DNA of 18,794 nucleotides from Gemmatimonadaceae bacterium (GCA_014379705.1 JACMLI010000170.1:1-18794); one strand, 5' to 3'; positions 5,656 to 14,825 are shown, numbered from the stretch's first letter. A program made the numbers and translations. The notes: generated from the sequence alone by a model not told the origin.

Positions 5656-7506
5656 CTAACGCTTTTGTGCGGCGGGTGGCGCGGCCGTGGCTTTGCGCCC
5701 CGTGTCCCAGGCCCACCATTCGAGGTACGACGCGAGGACCGGGAGCGGCACCGGCCCCAGGGCCATCACGGCCTCGTGCCACGCGCCCTGACGGAACGAC
5801 GTCCCGAGGGTGCGTTGCATCCAGGCGCGCATCGCCGCGTGCTCGCGCGCTCCCACCGTACCCACGCCCCCCGAACCCGGGGCCTGCACGATCTCGTCGA
5901 CGAAGTGCGCGTCGATGGTCGAGTCGTCGGCGAATGAGAATGGCCGCATCACCGCGAGCGCCTGCGCAGGTGTCCAGCCGTAATAGTGCAGGCCAGTGTC
6001 GGCGATGAGCAGGGCCGCATTCCAGCCCTCGTGCATCAACCGCCCATACGTCGCGAGGGGATCTGCGTAGAATCCGAGTTCGCCGGCGAGCGACGCTGCG
6101 TATTCGCCCCAGCCCACCACGCGCGCTTCGGAGGGATGGAGCAAGGGAATCGGCGACAGCGTGTCCTGCTCGTACGCGACCGTCGCGGCCAATGCCATGC
6201 CGGGCCATGTCCACCTGAATACATGGCTTCGCCCCTCGAGCCGGGCATCACGCGAACCCCACGCGGGGGTCACCACGACCTGCGCGGCGGAGTCGGCATA
6301 CTCCGGTGGACGAATGCGCCCCGCCGGGAAGAGGAGTCGCTCCAGCGGCGTGGCTTCGCGAACGATGGGGAGTAGCGCGGGGAGCTGATCGATGCGCGAC
6401 GCGAGCGAGTCACGGACCACCGCCATGGTGACTCGCGTGTTGGCGATCACACTGTCGATCCCGATCGGGGCGAATGCCGCCGCGCGACGGAGTGAATCGT
6501 GGAAGGCGGTTGGGGAGCCGGTCCAGCCCATGCGCCGTCGCACACTCACGAGCATGGAGTCGATGCGCCGGAGTTCGGCGAGTCCGACGCGATGCGCTTC
6601 CTCCGGTTCGATCTCGACGCCCAGGTGCTGGCGCAGCAGGAAGCGGTAGTACTCCTTGCCGCCGGGATACTGCCAGAGCCCGGGGCGCGGCATGGCGTTC
6701 GCCACGTACCGGTCGAGGTAGGCGGCCAGCGAGTCGACGCCGGGGCGCACGCGCTCGGTGAGTTCTTCCTCTTCCTGCTGGCGGAACTGGGGCACGAGGG
6801 TGGTGTCGATCCTCGTTAGGCGTGCCGGGGCGACGCGCATCCCGGGCGCCGTCAGCTGGGCGCGCAAGGCAGCGAGGAAGGTGCGGAACGTGCGGACAGC
6901 GTCCACGCTGGCATAGCTCCGGTCGCGCGCCCGCAGTTCCAGCGCATTGCGGGCATCGATCATCCAGAAGGAGATGCCGTCGAGCAGGTACAGGTACCGA
7001 TCGAGGTCCACGCGACTCGTGAACGGATGTTCGGCGAGGACGAGCAGCGCCTCGCGCAACGGGGTCCGACGCGGCGACAGGAGCGAGAAGTCGAGCACGC
7101 CGTACACCGTCGCCTCAGCGCTCGACTCGAGTTCCCATCGCAGCGTCTGGAGGGCGGCGAAGTCGGTCGCCGAGAGGGCGTTCGCGTTGATGTACTCCAG
7201 CTGGTCCCCCACGCGACGCGCCAGGAGCGCGGCGGCGTTGTCGTCGACCGCATGCACGGGGGAGGGCAGGGCCTCGATGCGACGACCGATGGCCATGGCG
7301 ATGTCCGGGCGTCGTGGGAGGATGCCGCGCCAGTACTGCGCCTCGGCGTCGCGCAGGGCCTGACGGGCCACGACGGAATCCGCGACGGACGGCCGGCGCG
7401 CTCCACCGGTCGCACATCCTGCCTGCACCGCGATCAGGAGCACGGGGTACAACATCCGCCCGGCCAGCGGCATCCAACGACGCGTTCTCTCAGGCGTCGA
7501 CGTCAT
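5656..7506 (-). CDS. DUF885-family lipoprotein, peptidase-like with degenerate metal motif
   Basis: A 616-residue exported protein of the DUF885 family (zinc peptidase-like, alpha-helical). ATG 7506 is chosen because GGAGG lies 8 bases upstream. It is followed by a hydrophobic segment ending VQAGC (lipobox, Cys31). The C-terminal part matches the family well: GWGEYAASLAGELGFYADP (465-483), YGRLMHEGWNAALLIADTGL (487-506) and HYYGWTPAQA (507-516). Active members carry HExxPGHxxQ about 20 residues before that, but here the place reads VAYEQDTLSPIPLLHPSE (443-460). The glutamate survives and the histidines are gone. It may be a non-catalytic binding protein or use another site. The gene is divergent from the sugar dehydrogenase, with 72 bases between the start codons. 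Its TAG stop lies inside a CGTTAGG motif. Confidence 0.8.
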   Translation of the reverse strand: MTSTPERTRRWMPLAGRMLYPVLLIAVQAGCATGGARRPSVADSVVARQALRDAEAQYWRGILPRRPDIAMAIGRRIEALPSPVHAVDDNAAALLARRVGDQLEYINANALSATDFAALQTLRWELESSAEATVYGVLDFSLLSPRRTPLREALLVLAEHPFTSRVDLDRYLYLLDGISFWMIDARNALELRARDRSYASVDAVRTFRTFLAALRAQLTAPGMRVAPARLTRIDTTLVPQFRQQEEEELTERVRPGVDSLAAYLDRYVANAMPRPGLWQYPGGKEYYRFLLRQHLGVEIEPEEAHRVGLAELRRIDSMLVSVRRRMGWTGSPTAFHDSLRRAAAFAPIGIDSVIANTRVTMAVVRDSLASRIDQLPALLPIVREATPLERLLFPAGRIRPPEYADSAAQVVVTPAWGSRDARLEGRSHVFRWTWPGMALAATVAYEQDTLSPIPLLHPSEARVVGWGEYAASLAGELGFYADPLATYGRLMHEGWNAALLIADTGLHYYGWTPAQALAVMRPFSFADDSTIDAHFVDEIVQAPGSGGVGTVGAREHAAMRAWMQRTLGTSFRQGAWHEAVMALGPVPLPVLASYLEWWAWDTGRKATAAPPAAQKR

Positions 7507-7578
7507 CCACCCATCCTCCAGCCTTGGCCCGGTGTCGTATGCGGCATACGGCGCGGCAAGGTACATCCGGCGTGTAGT
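7507..7578. promoter_or_regulatory. short divergent promoter region with perfect palindrome CGTATGCGGCATACG
   Basis: The 72 bases between the starts of the DUF885 gene (-) and the PQQ dehydrogenase gene (+) contain CGTATG (7536-7541) and its exact complement CATACG (7545-7550), with a 3-base spacer. A 15-base dyad centred in so short a divergent region is a good candidate operator for joint control. No convincing -35/-10 pair was found. Confidence 0.4.
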
Positions 7579-8772
7579 ATGGCAATTCCAGCCCTCGTGA
7601 CCCTCATGGCACTCGCGATCCCGACATTGGTTCCATCGCGCGCCTCCTCGCAGCTGATCCTGATGGGCGCGCTCCTCCTTGGCAGCTGCGGCCGCCGTGG
7701 GGATCCCGCATACCCGGGCAACACCTCACCCCCACCCGGGCTGTCCGTGACCACGCTCGCCGGCGACTTCGACACGATCTGGGACCTGGCGTGGGCGCCC
7801 GACAACTCCATCTGGGTGACGGAGCGCGGTGGAAGGATCTCGCGGGTCGACCCTGCCTCGGGGGCGGTGACTCGGATGGGGAACGTGGCGGTCACGGAGA
7901 GCGGTGAGGGAGGGCTCATGGGTCTCGCCTTCCATCCGGATTTCGCGTCGGGGGAGCCATGGGTGTACGTCGCGCAGACGTACAGCGCCAGCAGCGGGGT
8001 GCGGAACCGCGTCGCGCGCATGCGCGTGACGGGCGCGTCGCTGGGCACCCCTGAGGTGCTGCTCGACAACCTGCCCGGGAGTTCGATCCACAACGGCTCG
8101 CGCCTCGCCATCGGCCCCGACCGGCTCCTGTACGTCACGATGGGCGATGCGGCAAACACCGGGCTGCCGCAGGACCGCAACGCCCTTGGGGGCAAGGTGC
8201 TTCGCCTCACGCTCACCGGTGCAACGGCGCCGGGGAATCCGTTCGGCAACGCCGTGTTCAGCTATGGTCACCGCAACCCGCAGGGGCTCGTGTTCCTCCC
8301 GGGCGGCGCTCTGTACGCCACCGAACACGGGCCGGGGGACAACGACGAGGTGAATCGCCTCGAGGTGGGGCGCAACTACGGGTGGCCCGACGTCCGCGGC
8401 GCCTGCGACGGCGACGCGGGGCCTAACGAGGTCGCGTTCTGCCAGGCGAACAACGTCGTGCCGCCCCTGGCGACATGGACGCCGACCATCGCCCCGGCGG
8501 GCATGGACTACTATGGCGCGACGCTGATCGCGCCGTGGACGGGGAGCCTGCTCTTCACCACGCTCAAGGGGTCGGCGCTGTATCGCCTCGTGCTGTCCGC
8601 CGACGGCCGCAGCATCACCGCCCGCGAGACGCTGTTCGAGGGAACCTACGGACGCCTGCGCGACGTCCTCGTCGGCCCGGATGGCAGTGTCTACCTCGGC
8701 ACCAGCAATCGCGATGGGCGAGGGAGCCCGCGCTCCGGGGACGACCGCGTTCTGCGCATTCGGCCGGGCTAG
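7579..8772 (+). CDS. PQQ-dependent sugar dehydrogenase (glucose/sorbosone dehydrogenase family), lipoprotein
   Basis: A 397-residue six-bladed beta-propeller of the soluble aldose dehydrogenase family (GSDH), which oxidises aldoses to lactones in the periplasm with pyrroloquinoline quinone as cofactor. Family motifs in order: WAPDNSIWVTERGGRI (72-87), GLMGLAFHPDFA (112-123), IHNGSRLAIGPDRLLYVTMG (170-189) with the likely catalytic base H171, PQDRNALGGKVLRL (197-210), PGNPFGN (218-224), SYGHRNPQGL (228-237), ATEHGPGDNDEVNRL (247-261), NYGWPDV (266-272), and RDVLVGPDGSVYLGTSNRDG (361-380). LLGSC (lipobox, Cys37) suggests a lipoprotein. The start is uncertain: ATG 7579 has no clear ribosome site, and ATG 7606 or 7666 would also keep a signal peptide. 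No PQQ biosynthesis gene is in the window. Confidence 0.87.
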   Translation: MAIPALVTLMALAIPTLVPSRASSQLILMGALLLGSCGRRGDPAYPGNTSPPPGLSVTTLAGDFDTIWDLAWAPDNSIWVTERGGRISRVDPASGAVTRMGNVAVTESGEGGLMGLAFHPDFASGEPWVYVAQTYSASSGVRNRVARMRVTGASLGTPEVLLDNLPGSSIHNGSRLAIGPDRLLYVTMGDAANTGLPQDRNALGGKVLRLTLTGATAPGNPFGNAVFSYGHRNPQGLVFLPGGALYATEHGPGDNDEVNRLEVGRNYGWPDVRGACDGDAGPNEVAFCQANNVVPPLATWTPTIAPAGMDYYGATLIAPWTGSLLFTTLKGSALYRLVLSADGRSITARETLFEGTYGRLRDVLVGPDGSVYLGTSNRDGRGSPRSGDDRVLRIRPG

Positions 8773-8826
8773 CCCCATCCGTCAGGTGCGGGGCCGCCTT
8801 GGCTGTCGTTTCAGGAGAGGTGCATC

Positions 8827-8847
8827 GTGAATAGTGAATCGTGAATG
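8827..8847 (+). repeat. three tandem heptamers, GTGAATN
   Basis: GTGAATA GTGAATC GTGAATG stand head to tail. The last copy, as CGTGAATGG (8840-8848), is repeated in inverted form as CCATTCACG (8872-8880), which would allow a 9-pair hairpin with a 23-base loop. The array lies in the 127-base gap before the small lipoprotein gene. A related array lies at 14826-14853. Confidence 0.65.
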
Positions 8848-8899
8848 GGCACGGACACTCGTTCGCTTTCACCATTCACGCCCCCCGGAGAGACCTCGC

Positions 8900-9286
8900 A
8901 TGTTCCGTCGACGCACGTGGCTGTACGCGGGGGCCGCGCTCCTGGCCTCCTGTTCCTTCGTGACAGACTCCTGTGCCTGCGTCCTGGTCCCGGCAGCCTG
9001 GCACGTGGTCGGAACGGTGACGGTCGCAGGTGGGAATGAGCCCATGGTGTCCCTGGTGACCTCGACGCACCGCGGTGCCTGCGGCTCGCCGGCCAGCGGG
9101 AGCCTCGTCCAGCAGGGAGCGCAAACGGTGCCAGTGGGGCACTACCGGGTTTCCGTGGCCACCGAGGAGGGCATGCATTGCGCCATCGTGACCGCAGGAC
9201 TCGGACCGCGCGCGAAGCGCGACTCGGTGTCCGTACTCTCCTCGTTCCAGGCCGACAGCGCGCGACTCGACCTGGTCATCCCGTAG
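8900..9286 (+). CDS. small Cys-rich lipoprotein of unknown function
   Basis: A 128-residue protein. ATG 8900 is chosen because GGAGAG lies seven bases upstream and the first 18 residues form a lipoprotein signal (FRRRTWLYAGAALLASC, Cys18). After it come two more cysteines close together (C25, C27) and two further on (C62, C94), which could form disulfides outside the membrane. The rest alternates hydrophobic and polar residues (WHVVGTVTVAG, VPVGHYRVSVATEEG, RLDLVIP), typical of a small beta-sandwich. No family is recognised. It follows the sugar dehydrogenase in the same direction and precedes pnuC by 34 bases, so it may be in the same transcript as either, although the heptamer array lies between it and the dehydrogenase. 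Confidence 0.7.
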   Translation: MFRRRTWLYAGAALLASCSFVTDSCACVLVPAAWHVVGTVTVAGGNEPMVSLVTSTHRGACGSPASGSLVQQGAQTVPVGHYRVSVATEEGMHCAIVTAGLGPRAKRDSVSVLSSFQADSARLDLVIP

Positions 9287-9320
9287 TCGCTGCCCGCGGA
9301 GCCGGTGCTAGCTTGAGGCC

Positions 9321-9911
9321 GTGACGCCCCTCGAAGCCACCGCCGCCGCGTTCGGCGTGATCTCTGTCTACCTCGGGACGCGTCAGAACATCCTGAGCTG
9401 GCCAACCGCGCTGGTGAACGTGGCGCTGTACACCGTGGTCTTCCAGGGCGCGCGATTGTACGCTGACATGGGGCTGCAGGTGATCTACTTCGTGCTCTCG
9501 GCGTACGGCTGGTACGAGTGGACGTATGGCGGCGCCCATCGCACCGTGTTGCGCGTCTCGCGGGCCACGCCGCGCACATGGGTCGTCCTGACGGTGGTGA
9601 ACCTCGTCGCGTGGGTCGCGTTAGGCAGCGTACTGTCGGGGTCGACCAATGCCGCCCTGCCCTGGCTCGACGCCTTCCTCTCCACCACGTCGCTCTGCGC
9701 GCAGTGGCTGATGACGCGCAAGGTCCTCGAGCACTGGGCGATCTGGATCGCCCTCGACGCCGTCTACGTGCCGATGTTCATCTCGCGCGGTCTCTACGCG
9801 ACCGCAGTCCTCTACGCGATCTTCTTCGTCCTCGCGGTGCTGGGATGGCGCGAGTGGAAGCGCAGCCTTGCCGTGCCGGCGACGCTCACCCCGGCCCCGC
9901 TGGCCCCATGA
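9321..9911 (+). CDS. pnuC: nicotinamide riboside transporter PnuC
   Basis: A 196-residue polytopic inner-membrane protein of the PnuC family, which lets nicotinamide riboside enter by facilitated diffusion and depends on a cytosolic kinase to trap it. Hallmarks: an N-terminal region with WPTALVNVALYTVVFQGARL (27-46), then YADMGLQVIYFVLSAYGWYEW (47-67), and a second half with WLDAFLSTTSLCAQWLMTRK (113-132) and WIALDAVYVPMFISRGLYATAVLYAIFF. About seven hydrophobic segments are visible, as expected for this SWEET-like fold. The start is GTG 9321; GAGG stands very close to it. The stop TGA overlaps the ATG of the next gene (ATGA at 9908-9911), indicating translational coupling. The NadR-like kinase two genes on supports nicotinamide riboside as substrate. 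An in-frame TTA-GGC (Leu-Gly) lies in a CGTTAGGC octamer. Confidence 0.9.
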   Translation: MTPLEATAAAFGVISVYLGTRQNILSWPTALVNVALYTVVFQGARLYADMGLQVIYFVLSAYGWYEWTYGGAHRTVLRVSRATPRTWVVLTVVNLVAWVALGSVLSGSTNAALPWLDAFLSTTSLCAQWLMTRKVLEHWAIWIALDAVYVPMFISRGLYATAVLYAIFFVLAVLGWREWKRSLAVPATLTPAPLAP

Positions 9912-10201
9912 CCGCGCGCCGTGCCCCACGCAGCGTCGCACGCCTCGAGGACCTGCCCAACGTGGGGCCGGCCACCGCGGGAGACCTGCGCTCGTTAGGC
10001 ATCACGCGCCCGTCCCAGCTCGTCGGCCGGGATCCGTACGCGCTCTACGACCAGCTCTGCGCGCGCACCGGCGTGCGCCAGGATCCCTGCGTGTACGACG
10101 TCTTCATCAGTGTCGTGCGCTACATGGAAGGCGCCCCGGCGCGGGCCTGGTGGCATTACACGCCCGAGCGCAAGCGCACCCTGGCGCGCCGCCCCGGGTA
10201 A
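9908..10201 (+). CDS. helix-hairpin-helix protein, Cdd1-like ("pathogenicity locus" family)
   Basis: A 97-residue cytoplasmic protein matching what I recall of the Cdd1 family (Pfam PF11731). A helix-hairpin-helix motif LEDLPNVGPATAGDLRSLGI (13-32) is followed by LVGRDPYALYDQLCARTG (38-55), then DPCVYDVFISVV (59-70) and WWHYTPERK (81-89). HhH motifs bind the DNA backbone non-specifically, but the role of this family is not established; the old name comes from a pathogenicity-island annotation. Cys51 and Cys61 stand at the family's conserved positions. The gene overlaps pnuC by four bases (ATGA) and its TAA stop overlaps the ATG of the next gene by one base (TAATG at 10199-10203), so all three are translated together. 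Placement between a nicotinamide riboside transporter and kinase is unusual. Confidence 0.85.
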   Translation: MTARRAPRSVARLEDLPNVGPATAGDLRSLGITRPSQLVGRDPYALYDQLCARTGVRQDPCVYDVFISVVRYMEGAPARAWWHYTPERKRTLARRPG

Positions 10202-10731
10202 TGCGACGCATCGTCGTTACCGGCAGTGAGAGCACCGGAAAGACGACCCTTGCCCGCCATCTCGCGGCGGCGCTGGGTACGATCTGGATTCCCGAGTATG
10301 CGCGCGACTATGCGAGCGCACGCCGCGGCGCGCTTACCGTGGATGACGTGGAACCGATCGGGCGTGGACAGGCCGCGCGCGAAGACGCCGCGATCGCCCT
10401 CCTGCCGCCCGGGCGCGACCTGGTGCTCGATACCGACCTGGTGAGCACGATGATCTACGGCGATCACTACTACGGGCGCGCCCCTGAGTGGGTGCGGGAG
10501 CAAGCCGCTAAGCGCCGCGGCGACCTGTACCTGCTGTGCGCGACCGACGTGCCGTGGGAGGCCGACGGCGTGCGGGACCAGCCCCAGGCCCGTCACGAAC
10601 TCCACGCGAAGTTCGCCGCGCAACTCAATGCGTTGGGCGCCCGCGTACTCCCCGTCGAGGGAACAGGCGCTCGCCGCCTGCAGTCGGCACTGGCCGCCGT
10701 GCGAGGGTGGCGCGCGGCGACGGCGTGTTAG
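10201..10731 (+). CDS. nadR: NadR-like nicotinamide riboside kinase (stand-alone AAA-type ATPase domain)
   Basis: A 176-residue P-loop kinase corresponding to the C-terminal ribosylnicotinamide kinase domain of NadR. It lacks both the N-terminal DNA-binding and the NMN adenylyltransferase domains. Walker A is GSESTGKTT (8-16). EYARDY (32-37) follows, then LDTDLVSTMIYGDHYYG (76-92), which includes the Walker B-like aspartates, and the lid-region VPWEADGVRDQP (about 118-129). It should phosphorylate incoming nicotinamide riboside to NMN, trapping what PnuC admits. An NMN adenylyltransferase is not in the window and must be encoded elsewhere. ATG 10201 overlaps the previous stop. Its own stop TAG (10729-10731) directly abuts the stop of the converging DUF2339 gene, leaving no room for a terminator. 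Confidence 0.87.
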   Translation: MRRIVVTGSESTGKTTLARHLAAALGTIWIPEYARDYASARRGALTVDDVEPIGRGQAAREDAAIALLPPGRDLVLDTDLVSTMIYGDHYYGRAPEWVREQAAKRRGDLYLLCATDVPWEADGVRDQPQARHELHAKFAAQLNALGARVLPVEGTGARRLQSALAAVRGWRAATAC

Positions 10732-12780
10732 TCAGGCCGGATCGACTTCCGGGGCCACGGCAGGCGTGTCAGGCGGTGTTGGCGTGGCGCGCGGTGGAGG
10801 ACGCGTCACGCGATAGCTGTACGCGACGCCAAGCAGGAAGGCACCCGCGAGCAGGTACGATCCCACACGCCACCCGATGACGAGCGACGACGCCTGCGTG
10901 ATGGTAGTGAGCGCCGCGAGCACCGAGAGGCCAAGCCCGAGCTGGCGCAGGAGCGGAATGCCGCGCGCGTGACCCAGGAAGATTGCCATGACGCCCGAGA
11001 TGGCGTACCACGCAATCACGAGAAAGGCGCTGACATCGGGCGAGAACGCGCGTGCCAGCTCCTGGCGCACCCAGGCAAACGCCACGATCGCGCCCAGCAA
11101 CCGAACGACGGTGGTCGAGACATCGGTCCCACGACGAGATCCCGACGCGAGGTTGCGCGCCGTGTGGAAGGAGAGGAGGATCCACGACAGGGCGATCGAA
11201 GCGGCGGCCAGCGATGCCTCCGTGAGGAACGGGGCGTATTCGTAGGCTACACGGTCCTCGAGCATGGTGAAGGCGCGCACGGTGCCCGCCGCCAGCCACA
11301 TGGCGCCGGCCACGCCAATGCCACCGAGTCGCAGCCGTTGCGTGGCGACGGCGCAGAGGAGCCCAAACGCCGCGATCAGCAGGCAAAAGAGCAACTGCCG
11401 CTCATCCGAGCCGACGGCAACGGCCAGCCCCGTGAGCGCCGTCGCCGTGAAGGCGTATGTACGCCGGTCGCCGGTGACATCCTGCCACGCGGCGAGCGCC
11501 GCGAGGAACGCAAAGAGCAACGCCGTCGCCGCACCGGCCGCGCTCACGACCTCTGGGAGCGCGCCGAGCGCCAAGGCGGTGGCACCCGCTGGCAGCAGGA
11601 CGCCGCCAACGATCGCCGTGCGCACGCCGCGCCTGGCCCGATCGCCGGCGAAACGCGACGCCACCATCAGCGCCACGGCGAAGGGATACTGGCCGGCATT
11701 CACGCTCGACCCGCTCGCCACGGCAACCATCGCCCCGAAAGCCGCGACAAGTGCGGGGTACGTGATGGCCATCTTCTTTGGTCCATCGAGCAGGACCGAC
11801 GCGAGTGCGCTGAGTCCGACGGCGAACGCTCCCGCCGAGGTCCGCACCGCCCACGTGTCGGCCGTGTCAGCGAGCCCAGCGCCACTCGCCGTGTAGACGA
11901 GGATGCCGAGCGATGCCACCAAGGGGGCGCGCGTCCACGTCCGCTGGCCAAGTGAAGCGATGCCCGCCGCGAGCACGACGAAGCCGTAGCTCAGCAGCAT
12001 CACGGCACGCCCACTGCCATCGGACGTCACGAAGGGTGCGAGGAGCGCGCCTCCGAACCCGACGTTGAACAGCGTCTGGTCATCTTCGTGCCACGCGAGC
12101 CAGGCCAGGGCCGCGGAGCTCAGGGCCGCAAGGGCAAGCACAGCTGGCGTGGAGATGAGTTGCAGGCGTGGACCAGCTCCCCATGAGACCACGTGGACGA
12201 TCGCGAGGGCCAGCGCGAGCAATGCGTTGCCATAGCGCGGACTGTCACCCCGACGCACGCGCCAGCCAAAGAAGGCGACAACGCCGGCCGTCACCAACCC
12301 GATCGCGATGCGCACCATCGGTCCGATGTAGCCATTGCGGATCGCCCACCCGATCAGCGCGCCGATGCCCATGAGGATCGTGAGCGAAGCGAGCCCGATG
12401 GTGCCGTATCGGCCTACGAGGTCTTCCAAGCCTCGACGCTCTTCGAAAGGCGCCGGCGCCGGGTCGACAGCGGGCGACGGGGTTGCAGGGCGCATGCCTA
12501 ACGACTTGAAGAGGTCGTTCCAGTTGCTCGCCGGGCCTGAGGCGTGGCTTGGCGACATCCCGGGCTCGACGGTGGACCCTGCGGGCGGAGCTGGTCGACC
12601 CTCGAGCGCGGCGTTGAATGCGTCTATGCGGCTGGTCGACTCGCGAGCAGACGGTTCAGGAGCGGCGGATGAAAGGGGAGCCGTTCCCACCCGCAGTTCG
12701 GCGACAGCCTCACGGAGAGCCACGACCTCCCGACTGAGCCTCTCCGCGGTTTCCTGCAGTCGCTCGATACGGTCATCCAT
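10732..12780 (-). CDS. DUF2339 family polytopic membrane protein
   Basis: A 682-residue protein. ATG 12780 is chosen because AGGAG lies nine bases upstream and translation starts directly with a coiled coil (MDDRIERLQETAERLSREVV, 1-30). Residues 31-115 are Pro/Ala/Ser-rich and probably disordered. The family hallmark follows: LEDLVGRYGTIGLASLTILM (118-137), then GWAIRNGYIGPMVRIAIGL (144-162). From there to about residue 655 there are some twenty or more hydrophobic segments, ending in a Pro/Thr-rich tail. DUF2339 proteins are predicted inner-membrane proteins of unknown function; a cell-envelope role is often supposed but not shown. It is divergent from the small gene at 12924 and convergent with nadR, so it appears to be a single-gene transcript. 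Codon use resembles its neighbours. Confidence 0.85.
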   Translation of the reverse strand: MDDRIERLQETAERLSREVVALREAVAELRVGTAPLSSAAPEPSARESTSRIDAFNAALEGRPAPPAGSTVEPGMSPSHASGPASNWNDLFKSLGMRPATPSPAVDPAPAPFEERRGLEDLVGRYGTIGLASLTILMGIGALIGWAIRNGYIGPMVRIAIGLVTAGVVAFFGWRVRRGDSPRYGNALLALALAIVHVVSWGAGPRLQLISTPAVLALAALSSAALAWLAWHEDDQTLFNVGFGGALLAPFVTSDGSGRAVMLLSYGFVVLAAGIASLGQRTWTRAPLVASLGILVYTASGAGLADTADTWAVRTSAGAFAVGLSALASVLLDGPKKMAITYPALVAAFGAMVAVASGSSVNAGQYPFAVALMVASRFAGDRARRGVRTAIVGGVLLPAGATALALGALPEVVSAAGAATALLFAFLAALAAWQDVTGDRRTYAFTATALTGLAVAVGSDERQLLFCLLIAAFGLLCAVATQRLRLGGIGVAGAMWLAAGTVRAFTMLEDRVAYEYAPFLTEASLAAASIALSWILLSFHTARNLASGSRRGTDVSTTVVRLLGAIVAFAWVRQELARAFSPDVSAFLVIAWYAISGVMAIFLGHARGIPLLRQLGLGLSVLAALTTITQASSLVIGWRVGSYLLAGAFLLGVAYSYRVTRPPPRATPTPPDTPAVAPEVDPA

Positions 12781-12923
12781 GCGCGTAAACTCCTGTGAAA
12801 TCGCAACATAGCCCTCGCCTGCCCTCCCCTGCCAGCCACAGGACCAACCACGAGTTCCTACGGCAGAGTCCCAGTTTGGGTCGAATTCCGCTAAGTTGGG
12901 GGACAGCTTACAAGGACATTCCC

Positions 12924-13259
12924 GTGGCCGCTCCGAAGGTTTCGTCGGTTTTCGAGTTCGAAGAAGGGGGCGTGACGTACTCCTGCTGCCTCGAAACACC
13001 GACTGGTAAGGATCAGGCTGATGCCTGGTGGTGGTTCAGTGTCTCGTCGGCCGCCGACCGTCAGCGCTACGCTCCGTTCCGTCATACGGCAGGCGACACG
13101 CCGGCCAAGGTGCGTCCGCGGATCGTCGCGTGGTATGAAGAAATGCTCGTGAAGCGCGCCCAGCCGAGCGTACCCGCCTATCGTCGCGGTCGCCCGCCCG
13201 CCGCGGTCGCTGCCGCCAATGCCGCCGCCGCCGCCACGGTGGTCGACAACGAGCCGTAG
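12924..13259 (+). CDS. small conserved-looking protein of unknown function
   Basis: A 111-residue protein. GTG 12924 is chosen because AAGGA lies seven bases upstream; upstream in-frame sequence is open but reads poorly. The compact N-terminal part (5-85) includes FEFEEGGVTYSCCLETPTG (10-28), then DAWWWFSVSSAADRQRYAPF (33-52) and VRPRIVAWYEEML (64-76). That pattern of beta strands followed by a helix, with three consecutive tryptophans, looks like a small folded domain. The tail (86-111) is Arg/Pro/Ala-rich with AAAAA stretches and probably disordered. No family is recognised. There is no signal peptide, so it is presumably cytoplasmic. It stands alone between divergent DUF2339 and convergent ahcY, with its own strong terminator, which suggests a separately controlled and possibly highly expressed transcript. 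Confidence 0.7.
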   Translation: MAAPKVSSVFEFEEGGVTYSCCLETPTGKDQADAWWWFSVSSAADRQRYAPFRHTAGDTPAKVRPRIVAWYEEMLVKRAQPSVPAYRRGRPPAAVAAANAAAAATVVDNEP

Positions 13260-13279
13260 GTCGATCGCCTGAAAGCCGA

Positions 13280-13318
13280 ACGGGGAGCGCATCTCACGAT
13301 GCGCTCCCCGTCCTCTTT
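13280..13318. terminator. strong terminator between convergent genes
   Basis: The arms 13280-13293 and 13298-13311 (ACGGGGAGCGCATC and its exact complement) pair perfectly over 14 bases around TCAC. They are followed on the + strand by CCTCTTTGT. The hairpin lies 20 bases after the small gene and 22 bases beyond the stop of ahcY, so it probably works in both directions. Confidence 0.85.
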
Positions 13319-13333
13319 GTGCCCACCGAGGTG

Positions 13334-14815
<1,482 letters not shown>

Positions 14816-14825
14816 GGTTTGGACG

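Noticed and set aside
7575..7580. TAGTAT as a -10 element for the PQQ dehydrogenase gene
   Set aside because: It overlaps the proposed ATG 7579 and no -35 lies at suitable distance. It could only be right if translation starts at 7606 or later.
8773..8800. Terminator after the PQQ dehydrogenase (CCCC...GGGG)
   Set aside because: Only four to five bases pair and no T-run follows; too weak to call.
8827..8880. CRISPR array suggested by spaced repeats
   Set aside because: The units are 7 bases long and directly adjacent, with no spacers and no cas genes nearby.
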